Assembly (NCBI RefSeq): GCF_011604685.1 | Contig: NZ_CP050063.1 | Location: 1,200,501 to 1,264,500, forward strand | Origin: Spirosoma aureum | Lineage (GTDB): Bacteria > Bacteroidota > Bacteroidia > Cytophagales > Spirosomataceae | Direction: 5' to 3' | DNA length: 64,000 bases | Part shown: positions 8,357 to 17,938 of the stretch, piece by piece | Layout: each line of letters begins with the position of its first letter | How positions within the stretch are numbered: the stretch's first letter is position 1 | The notes under the pieces: generated by a model | Told to the model about the DNA's origin: nothing | Seen by the model: the letters and a program-made list of their open reading frames with translations, nothing else | Databases searched by the model: none | Made by a program: the position numbers and the translations under genes

Positions 8357-10741
8357 ATGCGTACCACCGACAAATTGTCACGTTTTAACCACCGTATAGG
8401 ACCGTTTTATATTGGTTTAGTACTATTACTACTGACAGGAACGTATCAGGCTAGTGCCCAGGCCCCTCGTTCGCGCGTTGATCAACTCAGTGACGAAGAC
8501 GTACAGAATTTTTACAAGCGGGCACAGGCCAGCGGTTTAAGCGAAGCCCAGATTGAACAGGCAGCAATGTCGCAGGGCTATACGCTGGATGATATAGCGA
8601 AGATGCGAAGACGGATCAATGACCTTCGTACGCGAACATCACAGCCTCAAACAGAAACGGGCACTGTAACCGGACGAACATTGCCGACAGATCTTTCTCA
8701 GCGAACAGATTCGTCATTGACGACTGGCGTACGTAAGGATACAAGTCGAAAATTACAGGTTTTTGGAGCCTCGTTATTCGAAAATGCCAAACTGTCATTT
8801 GAACCCAATCTGCGAATTGCTACTCCCCGTAGCTACGTAGTTGGCCCGGATGATGAAATAAGAATCGATATTTCGGGCGCATCAACTGGTGAATTTCAGT
8901 TGAAAGTTACGCCGGATGGCACAGTAAAGGTGCCTAATTTACCTGCCATCTTCGTGGCGGGGCTCACCATTGAACAGGCAGAACAACGCATCATTGCCCG
9001 GTTAAGGCAGGGGGGCTATCAAGGCCTTGGCCAGTCTGGGAGTGGGACTACGGCCAACGTGACACTGACCAATATTCGTAGTATTCGCGTTACACTGGTT
9101 GGTGAAGTCGTTCGGCCGGGGACATATACGATCTCATCGCTGGGAACAGCGTTTAATGCCCTTTATCTGGCAGGAGGTCCTAATCCGGAAACAGGCTCAT
9201 TCCGAAAAATCAATATTATTCGGGGTAATCGCGTTATACGTACGGTCGACTTGTATGATTTTATTCTGAAAGCCGACCAACGGGACAATGTACGGCTCCA
9301 GGATCAGGACGTTATTCGGGTCGCCGATTACGAAACGCATGTTGAATTGACAGGACAGGTACGAAGACCGGCTATTTTTGAAGTATTGCCCGGCGAAACA
9401 TTAAAAACAGTCCTGGGTTTTGCAGGCGGTTTTGCCGACGATGCCTATCAGGCGTCGATCACGCTTCGACGTAATACGGCCCGTGAACGGCGTATCGTTA
9501 CAATTACCGAAGAGCAGCTGGCTAGTTTTATCCCGCAGCGGGGTGATAAATATTTTGTTGGAAAAATTCTGGAGCGTTATGAAAACCGGGTTCAACTGGC
9601 AGGTGCTGTGATGCGCCCCGGCGATTATGCGCTAGAACCGGGCCTCGAGACAGTGAAACAATTGATTGGCCGGGGAGAAGGGCTACGGAAGGACGCCTTC
9701 ACGAATCGAGCTACCATTGTACGGGAACGAGCGGATATGGATCGGGAGAATTTATCATTCGATTTGGGGAAGCTTTTACGGGGAGAAATTGCCGACATTC
9801 CACTTCAAAGTCAGGACAGCCTGACCGTATTGTCGATTCGGGATTTGCGGGAACCTTATTATGTAACGATTGAAGGGGCTATTAATCAGCCTGATACTGT
9901 CGCTTTTGTGAATAATATGACGGTGGCCGATCTGATTGCCCAGGCGGGTGGCTTTCAGGAAGGTGCCAAGCCAAATCTGGTTGAAGTCGCCCGACGTATT
10001 CGACAGGATTCAGCGGGTATTCGCACTACCATGCTGGAGATATTCCGGTTTTCAGTTGATCGCAATTTGCAGATTACACCAATAGAAAGTACCTCGCCGG
10101 AATTTCGACTACAGCCCTTCGATATTGTTTATGTCCGAACGTCGGTTAATTACGAAGCGCAGAAACAGGTAACGATCTATGGCGAAGTCATGCAACCCGG
10201 TAATTATGCTATCTATAATCGAGAGGAGCGTATTAGCGATCTGATAAAACGGGTGGGTGGATTAAAGCCCGAAGCCTACATTGCTGGTGCCCAACTTCGG
10301 CGGATGGGCCAAGTAGTCGGAAATGACCTGCGAAATATTCTTAACGATCCTGGCTCTGAAGAGAACCTGCTGCTTCAGAATGGCGATACCTTATTCATAC
10401 CCCGCCGATCAGAAATTGTATCTGTTCAAGGTGGTGTTTTAAACCCTTCATCAGTCAGTTTTAAGGGTGATTATAAATTTGAAGACTACATTAGTGAAGC
10501 AGGAGGATATACTGAAAATGCCCGGAAAAGCAAAGGATATGTAGTGTATCCAAATGGTCGGAAAGATCGAACACACCGATTTCTGTTTTTTTCGTCTAGA
10601 CCAACTATTGAGCCTGGCTCAACGGTGATCATCCCCTTTAAGCCCTTAGATACAAATAGGTTAACTTCGGCAGAGCGCATAGGAATATTCTCTTTATTAG
10701 CAACAGTATCGATTGCTTTAGTTAATGTTCTACTTCGTTAA
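8357..10741 (+). CDS. SLBB-domain polysaccharide export protein (Wza/BexD-like, long Bacteroidota form)
   Basis: This is an outer-membrane export protein thought to form the channel for capsule or exopolysaccharide. A signal segment (YIGLVLLLLTGTYQASAQA) is followed by a helical stretch, the poly-export domain beginning at VVGPDDEIRIDISG, and several consecutive SLBB beta-grasp domains (for example around VTLVGEVVRPGTYTI, VELTGQVRRPAIFEV, VTIYGEVMQPGNYAI). A hydrophobic C-terminal segment (FSLLATVSIALVNVLL) could be a membrane span. At 794 residues it is about twice the size of E. coli Wza. It opens an operon with the Wzz-like gene 24 bases downstream. I preferred the ATG at 8357 to the TTG at 8336. 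Confidence 0.92.
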   Translation: MRTTDKLSRFNHRIGPFYIGLVLLLLTGTYQASAQAPRSRVDQLSDEDVQNFYKRAQASGLSEAQIEQAAMSQGYTLDDIAKMRRRINDLRTRTSQPQTETGTVTGRTLPTDLSQRTDSSLTTGVRKDTSRKLQVFGASLFENAKLSFEPNLRIATPRSYVVGPDDEIRIDISGASTGEFQLKVTPDGTVKVPNLPAIFVAGLTIEQAEQRIIARLRQGGYQGLGQSGSGTTANVTLTNIRSIRVTLVGEVVRPGTYTISSLGTAFNALYLAGGPNPETGSFRKINIIRGNRVIRTVDLYDFILKADQRDNVRLQDQDVIRVADYETHVELTGQVRRPAIFEVLPGETLKTVLGFAGGFADDAYQASITLRRNTARERRIVTITEEQLASFIPQRGDKYFVGKILERYENRVQLAGAVMRPGDYALEPGLETVKQLIGRGEGLRKDAFTNRATIVRERADMDRENLSFDLGKLLRGEIADIPLQSQDSLTVLSIRDLREPYYVTIEGAINQPDTVAFVNNMTVADLIAQAGGFQEGAKPNLVEVARRIRQDSAGIRTTMLEIFRFSVDRNLQITPIESTSPEFRLQPFDIVYVRTSVNYEAQKQVTIYGEVMQPGNYAIYNREERISDLIKRVGGLKPEAYIAGAQLRRMGQVVGNDLRNILNDPGSEENLLLQNGDTLFIPRRSEIVSVQGGVLNPSSVSFKGDYKFEDYISEAGGYTENARKSKGYVVYPNGRKDRTHRFLFFSSRPTIEPGSTVIIPFKPLDTNRLTSAERIGIFSLLATVSIALVNVLLR

Positions 10742-10765
10742 TTACTTTCTTCTACAAAATTAATC

Positions 10766-11848
10766 ATGTCAGTTACAGAGACAAAAAGAAAGGAAACCAA
10801 TGATGAGGACGAAATCGAAATTCGGCTAAGCAATATTGTGCGGTTTTTAAAAAGAAATCGTTGGCGAATTCTTGTGTTTACGCTGGTGGGATTTGTTTTG
10901 GGCTTAGTATATGCTTTTTCGATAGAAAATCAATATAGCGCTCAAGTCAGAGTTTTACCAGAAATGGAATCGAAAGGTGGTGGGCTAAATGGATTAGGTT
11001 CATTGGCTGGCCTTGCTGGAATTGATATTGGGGGTGTCGCAGGTGGAGGAATGGATGCCATTAGGCCTGATATATATCCAGATGTATTACATAGTGTACC
11101 GTTTGCTCTTTATCTCTTAAAGCAACCTGTTTATTCGCAGCTATTAACGAAAGAGACCACACTAGAATCATTTCTTAAAGAAAAAAGCGGACGAACACTG
11201 ATAAGTAATTTATTTGGTTCAAAGGCTAATGAAGATACTAGCCCAGTACTTGATCCTAACCATAGAAGCAAGACGCTAGAAATTACTAAGTTTCAGGAAG
11301 TGCTCGTTAGGCAGGTACATAAATCGGTGTCGGCTACATTTGATAAGAAAACGGGCTTAATTACTGTTTCCTCGACCCTGCCTGATCCAGTTGTAGCAGC
11401 AACTGTAGCCCGGTTGTCACTGGAATATTTAACAAATTATATAACGAGTTATCGAACGGAGAAAGCTAGAAATCAAGTTCGCTTTCTCACTCATCAAGTA
11501 GAAGATACAAAAAAGAGATACCAAGTAGCTGAATATGCTTTGTCGAATTACAGAGATAAAAATCGAGGTTTATTTTTGAATACGGCAAAGATTGAAGAGC
11601 AGAAATTACAATCCGATTTTTTGCTGGCACAAAATGTATATGGGGATCTTTCCAAACAGCTTGAACAAGCCAAAATTAAGGTAGAAGAGCAGTCGCCAGT
11701 TTTTAAAATTTTAGAGCCAGCGCAAATACCTTTGAAGAAGAGCGGGCCTAACCGTATATTAACTATACTCAGTTTTGTCGTTTTGGGTAGTGTTTTTGGA
11801 ACTATCTTTTGTGTGATACGAACGTTTATTTTTAAGTCAGCTAATTAA
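10766..11848 (+). CDS. Wzz/chain-length determinant family inner-membrane protein
   Basis: This polysaccharide co-polymerase sets chain length and links the inner-membrane synthesis machinery to the export channel. An N-terminal cytoplasmic part (IEIRLSNIVRFLKRNRWRIL) leads into transmembrane helix 1 (about residues 35-54). A long periplasmic region with coiled-coil character (about 225-300) follows, then a proline-containing segment and transmembrane helix 2 (ILTILSFVVLGSVFGTIF). There is no C-terminal tyrosine-kinase domain, so any BY-kinase would have to be separate. A glycine-rich stretch near residues 70-95 is typical of Bacteroidota members. It lies directly after the SLBB protein and 8 bases before the dehydratase gene. 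Confidence 0.9.
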   Translation: MSVTETKRKETNDEDEIEIRLSNIVRFLKRNRWRILVFTLVGFVLGLVYAFSIENQYSAQVRVLPEMESKGGGLNGLGSLAGLAGIDIGGVAGGGMDAIRPDIYPDVLHSVPFALYLLKQPVYSQLLTKETTLESFLKEKSGRTLISNLFGSKANEDTSPVLDPNHRSKTLEITKFQEVLVRQVHKSVSATFDKKTGLITVSSTLPDPVVAATVARLSLEYLTNYITSYRTEKARNQVRFLTHQVEDTKKRYQVAEYALSNYRDKNRGLFLNTAKIEEQKLQSDFLLAQNVYGDLSKQLEQAKIKVEEQSPVFKILEPAQIPLKKSGPNRILTILSFVVLGSVFGTIFCVIRTFIFKSAN

Positions 11849-11855
11849 TTGTGAA

Positions 11856-12827
11856 GTGAAGACTGCGCTAATATGTGGAATATCAGGTCAGGATGGAGCA
11901 TATCTGGCAAAGCTCTTGTTAAGCAAGGGGTATAAAGTATTTGGGGGTTCTCGTGATGCCCAAATGTCTTCATTTGGAAACCTAAACCATCTAGGAATAA
12001 GGCAAGATGTTGAAACTGTTTCAATAAGTATTAATGATTTTAGATCTGTATTACAAACTTTACAGCGAACAAAGCCGGATGAAGTTTACAATTTAGCAGG
12101 CCAAAGCTCGGTTGGATTATCATTTGAACAACCAGTTGAGACATTGGAAAGTATTAGTATTGGGACACTTAACTTACTGGAGGCTATTCGCTTTACCGGC
12201 CAGCCAATACAATTTTATAATGCAGGTTCTAGTGAATGTTTTGGCGATACTGGTAGCGAAGCCGCCAATGAGACAACTCCCTTTCGGCCACGTAGTCCAT
12301 ATGGAGTAGCTAAAGCTGCTGCTTTTTGGCAGGTGGCTAACTATCGCGAAGCTTATCGGTTAAAGGCATGCACAGGAATTCTTTTTAACCATGAATCTCC
12401 TTTACGACCAGAGCGTTTTGTTACACAAAAAATTGTTGCGGCAGCCTGCCGTATTGCAAAGGGTAGTAGCGAAACTCTGACTCTAGGTAATATAAATATT
12501 GCTCGTGATTGGGGGTGGGCGCCCGATTATGTGGAAGCTATGTGGTTAATGCTACAACAAGAGCAACCTGACGATTATGTTATTGCTACAGGTAAAACTT
12601 GTAAATTAAGTGATTTTATAAACGTGGTATTTAAGACGGTAGGCCTCAGCTGGCAAGATCATGTTCGGATAGATAATTCGTTTTTTCGTCCAACAGATAT
12701 TGAAGAAGGACATGCTAATCCAACTAAAGCTGCTAAAGAATTAAATTGGGTCGCAAATTATTCAATGGAGACAATTGGCCAAATAATGGTTGAAGAATGG
12801 TTAAAAAAGTTAGATAGAAATAACTAA
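11856..12827 (+). CDS. gmd: GDP-mannose 4,6-dehydratase-like SDR enzyme
   Basis: This is an extended short-chain dehydrogenase, probably converting GDP-mannose to GDP-4-keto-6-deoxymannose, a precursor of fucose, rhamnose or perosamine. The nucleotide-binding motif is GISGQDG (residues 8-14), the catalytic Tyr/Lys sit in SPYGVAKAA, and the GMD-characteristic NHESPLRPERFVTQKI is present. At 323 residues it is slightly shorter than typical GMDs (about 345-370). The start is GTG at 11856; another GTG five bases earlier runs into a stop. A partner epimerase/reductase is not in the window, so the final sugar is open. Confidence 0.83.
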   Translation: MKTALICGISGQDGAYLAKLLLSKGYKVFGGSRDAQMSSFGNLNHLGIRQDVETVSISINDFRSVLQTLQRTKPDEVYNLAGQSSVGLSFEQPVETLESISIGTLNLLEAIRFTGQPIQFYNAGSSECFGDTGSEAANETTPFRPRSPYGVAKAAAFWQVANYREAYRLKACTGILFNHESPLRPERFVTQKIVAAACRIAKGSSETLTLGNINIARDWGWAPDYVEAMWLMLQQEQPDDYVIATGKTCKLSDFINVVFKTVGLSWQDHVRIDNSFFRPTDIEEGHANPTKAAKELNWVANYSMETIGQIMVEEWLKKLDRNN

Positions 12828-12835
12828 TTGCCTTA

Positions 12836-14200
12836 ATGAAAAGTATTTCACTTCAATATGTTCGCGAACAGATACGAAACACTCATCCGCGCACTCGAAA
12901 GGCTCATTTAAATACTATCTGGGGATTGGGTGTTAAAGGTGGCGGTATGCTTATTTCATTATTATTAGTACCAATAACAATCGATTACTTATCTAAAGAG
13001 ACTTACGGTACATGGTTGACAATTAGCTCAATCGTGACAATGTTATCATTTCTTGATATTGGTATTGGAAATGGATTGCGCAATAAATTTTCTGAAGCTG
13101 TTACAAAAGATGATAAAATTTTAGCGAGAGCCTATGTGAGTACATCTTATTTGATTTTTGGTTTAATTCAATTAGGACTTATTTTGTTATTTTTAATCTT
13201 TTTTCAGTTTGTACCATGGCAGAAAATTTTTAACACACATATAAAAACAGAGCCACTTCAACTAGTTATAATGACAACGTTTGTTGCTATGGCGATAAAG
13301 TTGGTTCTAGACATACTCACTTACGTTTTACTGGCGCTTCAAGAATCAGGCCGTGTAGGATTTATTAATTTATTATCAAATATATTAATACTTACTGGGA
13401 CATATACCTTATCAAAATTAACTCACGGAAATCTAATATACTTGGCAATCATTACTGTTTCAAGTCCTATAATAGTATTATTAATAAGCGGGTATTTTTT
13501 ATACAAAAACCAATTGAAAGCGTATAAACCGTCGTTAAGTTTAGTTAGAATTAAGCATGCGAGGAGCTTATTATCATTAGGCTATAAATTTTTTTTTATT
13601 CAGATATCTGTGATTGTACTTTTCTACACGGATAACCTCATTATCACACAATTATTTGGACCATCAGAGGTAACTACTTATAATGTGGCATTTAGATATT
13701 TTAATGCGGCAAGTACATTATTTGCGATTGCCATTACCCCCTATTGGTCAGCATTTACAGAAGCTGCAGTAAGATTTGATACTTCATGGATGCAGAAATC
13801 ACATCGTTACCTTCAGAAGTTATGGATAGGCCTAGCCGCCATAGTAGTATTAATGGTAATTGCCGCTGATTATGTTTATTCACTATGGGTAGGTGATCGC
13901 GTAATGGTTCCAATGGAACTGAATATTTGCATGGGAGTGTTTATATTGGTGAGCTCATGGAATAGTATCATAGCAGCTGTTGTTAATGGGTTGGGGAAAG
14001 TACAACTTCAACTTTACTATGCTTTATTTTCAGCAGTTATCAATATTCCTTTAGCTATTTTGCTTGGAAAAAAGTTAAACATGGGAGCTTCAGGGGTAAT
14101 TTTGGCAACTAGTTTATCTTTACTTTTTTGTTCACTAATAGGTGGTCTGCAAGTAAGAAAACTTATGTCTGGCACCGCGAAAGGTATTTGGGATAAATAA
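12836..14200 (+). CDS. Wzx-like flippase (polysaccharide biosynthesis/MATE-like membrane protein)
   Basis: This is a multi-spanning inner-membrane protein (about 12 hydrophobic segments in 454 residues) of the oligosaccharide flippase superfamily, expected to flip undecaprenyl-linked repeat units to the periplasm. The opening HLNTIWGLGVKGGGMLISLL, with an early Gly-rich helix, and a later LIITQLFGPSEVTTYNVAFR segment are typical. It starts 8 bases after the dehydratase gene and continues the operon. From here to about 29 kb the DNA becomes markedly AT-rich and codon use shifts, fitting the variable part of a polysaccharide locus. Confidence 0.88.
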   Translation: MKSISLQYVREQIRNTHPRTRKAHLNTIWGLGVKGGGMLISLLLVPITIDYLSKETYGTWLTISSIVTMLSFLDIGIGNGLRNKFSEAVTKDDKILARAYVSTSYLIFGLIQLGLILLFLIFFQFVPWQKIFNTHIKTEPLQLVIMTTFVAMAIKLVLDILTYVLLALQESGRVGFINLLSNILILTGTYTLSKLTHGNLIYLAIITVSSPIIVLLISGYFLYKNQLKAYKPSLSLVRIKHARSLLSLGYKFFFIQISVIVLFYTDNLIITQLFGPSEVTTYNVAFRYFNAASTLFAIAITPYWSAFTEAAVRFDTSWMQKSHRYLQKLWIGLAAIVVLMVIAADYVYSLWVGDRVMVPMELNICMGVFILVSSWNSIIAAVVNGLGKVQLQLYYALFSAVINIPLAILLGKKLNMGASGVILATSLSLLFCSLIGGLQVRKLMSGTAKGIWDK

Positions 14201-14213
14201 TTTAAATTTTCTT

Positions 14214-15038
14214 ATGAGTATGTCTTGCCCTATTTGCGAATCCGCTGCCTCTCCTTACTGTACAGCCAAAGTTCTTGGCAAATATGATATACAGTATTTA
14301 AGGTGTAGGAGTTGTATGTTTATTTTTACTGAGCCCCCATACTGGTTAGATGAAGCTTATAGCTCAGCAATTACCAAGTTAGATATTGGTTTAATAATTC
14401 GCAATGAGGCAATGGCCCCTATCGTTAAATCAGTAATCAATAAATGGTTTGATCCGAATGGACGCTTTATTGATTATGGAGGAGGATATGGTATGCTGGT
14501 GCGTATGATGCGGGATAGAGGGTTTGATTATTATAGACAGGATATTCATTGTGAAAATCTCTATGCAGAATCATTTGATATTGTAGATATTCCCCCCTTT
14601 AAGGCTGAAGTATTAACAGCCTTCGAAGTGTTCGAGCATTTGATTGATCCTGTTGCCGAATTAGAAAAAATGCTTGCTCTGAGTGATACAATATTATTCT
14701 CTACAATGGTGCAGCCCCATGGAGATGTTTCGCCTGATTCATGGTGGTATTTTACTCCTGAAACTGGGCAGCATATAGCATTATATAGTAGAAAATCGTT
14801 ACAGGCTTTAGCTGATCGTTTTAATCTAAATTATAATTGGAACGAACAGGATGTTCATCTGTTTAGCCGTAAAAAAATTAATAATAGTTTATTTAAAATT
14901 ATCACGCATCCACGTTGGGGACGCTGGTATAATACTATCTCAGGAGAACGAGATACTTTTCTACAAAAAGATTTTTTATCGGTGCAAAAACGATTAAGAG
15001 AGAATCTTATGCCACCTTCAAAAACTATTTTAGATTGA
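14214..15038 (+). CDS. Class I SAM-dependent methyltransferase with N-terminal Cys motif
   Basis: This is a putative sugar or lipid-linked-glycan methyltransferase. The N-terminus has a zinc-ribbon-like CPIC...CRSC pattern (residues about 5-36). Next comes the SAM-binding loop IDYGGGYGML, and then EVLTAFEVFEHLIDP, which matches the Methyltransf_23 type often found in polysaccharide loci. The 274-residue length fits. It follows the flippase by 13 bases in the same direction. Substrate unknown; methylation of a repeat-unit sugar is inferred from context. Confidence 0.83.
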   Translation: MSMSCPICESAASPYCTAKVLGKYDIQYLRCRSCMFIFTEPPYWLDEAYSSAITKLDIGLIIRNEAMAPIVKSVINKWFDPNGRFIDYGGGYGMLVRMMRDRGFDYYRQDIHCENLYAESFDIVDIPPFKAEVLTAFEVFEHLIDPVAELEKMLALSDTILFSTMVQPHGDVSPDSWWYFTPETGQHIALYSRKSLQALADRFNLNYNWNEQDVHLFSRKKINNSLFKIITHPRWGRWYNTISGERDTFLQKDFLSVQKRLRENLMPPSKTILD

Positions 15039-15044
15039 AATTCT

Positions 15045-15084
15045 TGCTTTACTATTGGCCTATTGTTGTAAGGCAAGTAAAGCA
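15045..15084. terminator. Weak hairpin after the methyltransferase gene
   Basis: An imperfect stem pairs TGCTTTACT with AGTAAAGCA, with further inner pairing (TTGGCCT with AAGGCA). It lies just after the stop codon. No clear T tract follows, so termination is uncertain. Confidence 0.35.
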
Positions 15085-15202
15085 CATATTAAAGCATATC
15101 TCTTGCTCATATTAAAGTTTTCTTGAAAAGATTGATAACGTCAAGTTGTAGTTAGTTATATAATTTTCTCAAAAAAATATTTTAAGTAACCATTTTTATT
15201 AA

Positions 15203-16303
15203 ATGAATATTTTCTTTGATTACCAGGCTTTTGCTTTACAACAGTATGGAGGAATATCTAGATATATTTGTGAGCTTATCACTGGTATCAATAAGAGCGT
15301 AAACAATAAAGCGCATTTGTCTCTCTTTTGGTCAAATAATGCGCATTTGCAGGAATACAATTTGCCTATGAATTCGTATCCTTTTAAAACGAAGTTTAGT
15401 AAAGCACTTCATATACCAAATAAATTATATAATTTTTGGGATTTTAAACCGGGGAAATACGATATCTACCACAGCACATACTTTGATTCTTTTTTAAGTA
15501 AAAAAGTTGGCGCCATTCCAATGGTTACTACTTTTTATGATATGATTTATGAGCGCCTTTCAGATCAATTCATTGAACTCTCTGCAGATAAATTGATTAT
15601 TCCTCAAAAAAAGAAAATAGCACAAAGTTCTACTCATCTAATTGCCATATCGGAGAGTACTAAGCGTGATATGATTGAATTGCTTGGTATAGCTCCTGAA
15701 AAAATCACAGTTATTTATTTAGGAAGCTCATTTGCTATAGATGAGTCTGATACAAGTAAGGTAACTTCGATTGTTGATGGACCATATTTATTGTATGTTG
15801 GGAATAGATTTGGTTACAAAAACTTTATTCCATTTTTGCGTTCAGTTGCTCACATATTAGTTAAGTATAAGATTAAGTTAGTATGTGCTGGTGGTGGGAG
15901 TTTTACACAGGAAGAAAAGAACCTTATTAATGATCTGTCAGTAAATGAGCTAGTTCAGTTTAGGCCTATAAATGACATTATCCTAAAAAAACTATATAAA
16001 GATGCAACTGCATTTATATTCCCTTCCTTATATGAAGGGTTCGGTATTCCAGTTCTAGAAGCTTTTTCATGCAGATGTCCTTGTATTGTAAGTAATAATA
16101 GTTCATTACCTGAAGTAGCTGGTGATGGTGCTTTATATATTGATCCTACAGATCCAGATTCTATTGTTAATGCAGTTGAGAATATACTATTAAATGATAG
16201 CCTTAGATATGAACTGACTCATCGGGGAACACATCAGTTAACTCATTTCTCTTGGCAACGAACAGTTAATGAAACCCTAAATCTATATAATCAACTAACT
16301 TAA
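15203..16303 (+). CDS. Glycosyltransferase family 4 (GT-B) protein
   Basis: This is a sugar transferase of the group-1 (GT4) superfamily, probably adding a residue to the lipid-linked repeat unit at the cytoplasmic face. The acceptor-side motif QQYGGISRYICELI is at residues about 13-26. The donor-side motif FPSLYEGFGIPVLEAFSCR contains the E-x7-E pattern and is followed by SLPEVAGDGALYIDPTD. Both match the well-known GT4 subgroup closely. Length 366 aa. It is preceded by a 164-base gap and followed by the polymerase gene. Confidence 0.93.
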   Translation: MNIFFDYQAFALQQYGGISRYICELITGINKSVNNKAHLSLFWSNNAHLQEYNLPMNSYPFKTKFSKALHIPNKLYNFWDFKPGKYDIYHSTYFDSFLSKKVGAIPMVTTFYDMIYERLSDQFIELSADKLIIPQKKKIAQSSTHLIAISESTKRDMIELLGIAPEKITVIYLGSSFAIDESDTSKVTSIVDGPYLLYVGNRFGYKNFIPFLRSVAHILVKYKIKLVCAGGGSFTQEEKNLINDLSVNELVQFRPINDIILKKLYKDATAFIFPSLYEGFGIPVLEAFSCRCPCIVSNNSSLPEVAGDGALYIDPTDPDSIVNAVENILLNDSLRYELTHRGTHQLTHFSWQRTVNETLNLYNQLT

Positions 16304-16423
16304 AAAATTAGTTAGTTATGTTAGTTAAAGAACAAAAAAGATCAGATTTGTGAATGTTATTATAAAAATGAAAAACATAAGCAGTAATATTAAAATGAGC
16401 TTTTAACTTTAAAACATTATTTC

Positions 16424-17704
16424 ATGTATTATTACGAGAAGTACGATATTGTTATAATGGTATTGTCCTTTCTTTTCTTCTCTTTTGTACTATTTGTACT
16501 ATTAAGGAGAAGGATTACTTCAATAATTGATCCACTTGTATCTAATATAATCTGGTGCGCTAGCGGTTTAGCGTTACTCACGGGATATTTTTTTGAAAAA
16601 TCTGTGAACCTTGATGGACTCACCTTTTTTTTATCGTATATTATATATATTACTGGTTTGTATGTATTCTTAGGTAATCCATCAAGGAGTATTTCAACTT
16701 TAGAGAGTGGATTGAATAACAAGAAAAACGTCGTTATTTTTTTTGTTTGTATAGTATTAAATATACTTAGTCGATATGAATTTATTCTGTATGCAATAGA
16801 AAATCCATCAATTACACACTGGTTCTTTTATAAATTTATGCAATGGCAAGGTCGTAGTTTCTGGCAATATATATTGCAAATTGGAGCTAGGCCTTTTTTT
16901 ATTTACTATACTTTTGTATTACTAAAAACAAAAAAAGAGTGGAGATATTACCTTATTTCAGTATTAATCATAAATAGTGTTTTAGATATAATAGCTGGTG
17001 GTAGGTCATCGTTGCTTGGTCTAGTTGAGGCATATGGGTATTTTATATATTATTTTAAACCCTTATATTCTAACAAGACGGTAAATAATTTAAATTGGTA
17101 CGGAATAAGTTTTCTTGCGCTATCCATATTGAATAGCGTTTTAGTGACGTCTGTTTATAACAGTGAAGTATCGCTGGCAGAAAGTAGCATGCATATGGCA
17201 AATCGTGTACTTAGTGCAGGTGATGGTTTAGAAATGTATCTTTCCAATAATGCAGCAGTTCACATTAAAACGGGAATTGGCGAATATATAAAAGCCGTTT
17301 TTGGGATTTTTATAAAACAAATTATACCAATTGATACGCAATCAATAGGATGGAAACTCTATGAGCTAGAAAAAGGAATAATATCTCCTATTTCTGTTGG
17401 GCCTAATTTTATTCTACCTCTGCAGGTAATTTTAATTGGAAAGCTTTTTGTTATTCCTTATACTATATTAATTAGTTTTATTGTTGCTTTCTTACGGGGT
17501 AACAAAATTTCAAAAAAATATATTAGTAGCCAGCCTTTGTCGTTTGTTCTAGGGCTTTTGACATTTCAGCTCGTTGTTGATGCCGAATTTTTTATTTTAC
17601 AATTGTGTGCATGTTTATTTATTTATTTTATTTTCATATATCCTATTAGAAAATTTACATTTAATTTTGACCTCCCTCTGTTTAACTGGAGTGTTTTGAA
17701 ATAA
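16424..17704 (+). CDS. Wzy-like oligosaccharide repeat-unit polymerase
   Basis: This is a polytopic membrane protein of 426 residues with about ten to eleven hydrophobic helices and a larger extracytoplasmic loop (about residues 230-310). The shape and the position between glycosyltransferase genes fit Wzy polymerases, which join repeat units in the periplasm. A GGRSSLLGLVEAYGYFIYY segment in the middle, with Arg in a membrane-proximal position, is typical of Bacteroidota polymerases. Sequence conservation in this family is poor, so the call rests on topology and neighbours. A 120-base AT-rich gap precedes it, and a hairpin overlaps its stop. Confidence 0.75.
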   Translation: MYYYEKYDIVIMVLSFLFFSFVLFVLLRRRITSIIDPLVSNIIWCASGLALLTGYFFEKSVNLDGLTFFLSYIIYITGLYVFLGNPSRSISTLESGLNNKKNVVIFFVCIVLNILSRYEFILYAIENPSITHWFFYKFMQWQGRSFWQYILQIGARPFFIYYTFVLLKTKKEWRYYLISVLIINSVLDIIAGGRSSLLGLVEAYGYFIYYFKPLYSNKTVNNLNWYGISFLALSILNSVLVTSVYNSEVSLAESSMHMANRVLSAGDGLEMYLSNNAAVHIKTGIGEYIKAVFGIFIKQIIPIDTQSIGWKLYELEKGIISPISVGPNFILPLQVILIGKLFVIPYTILISFIVAFLRGNKISKKYISSQPLSFVLGLLTFQLVVDAEFFILQLCACLFIYFIFIYPIRKFTFNFDLPLFNWSVLK

Positions 17705-17727
17705 AGGGTTCATCATACCCCTTATTT
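17699..17727 (+). terminator. Possible terminator after the polymerase gene
   Basis: AAATAAAGGG and CCCCTTATTT form a stem of about 10 bp with one mismatch and a 9-nt loop, starting within the last codons. The T-rich arm could serve as the release tract. Confidence 0.4.
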
Positions 17728-17844
17728 GACCAAGCAATAAACAATCGAGTTATAAAACCCAATGAGCTTATGAGCAATGAAAAAAGTTGAGTGTTTGGGT
17801 CTTCAATATATTGGAGCATTAAAGATTGAAAATCGGACGTTCGT

Positions 17845-17852
17845 TAAGTTTG
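17845..17852 (+). promoter_or_regulatory. Candidate -7 box for the beta-helix gene
   Basis: TAAGTTTG fits TAnnTTTG about 87 bases before the ATG at 17939. The nearest upstream TTG gives a 16-base spacer, shorter than the usual 19-20, so this is a weak candidate. Confidence 0.3.
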
Positions 17853-17938
17853 GTACACCCAGATACAAATTATATTCCTCGGTATTTGTCTCAATACTGA
17901 TTTTAATTTAAACTTATATAAATTATACCTGACTGCTG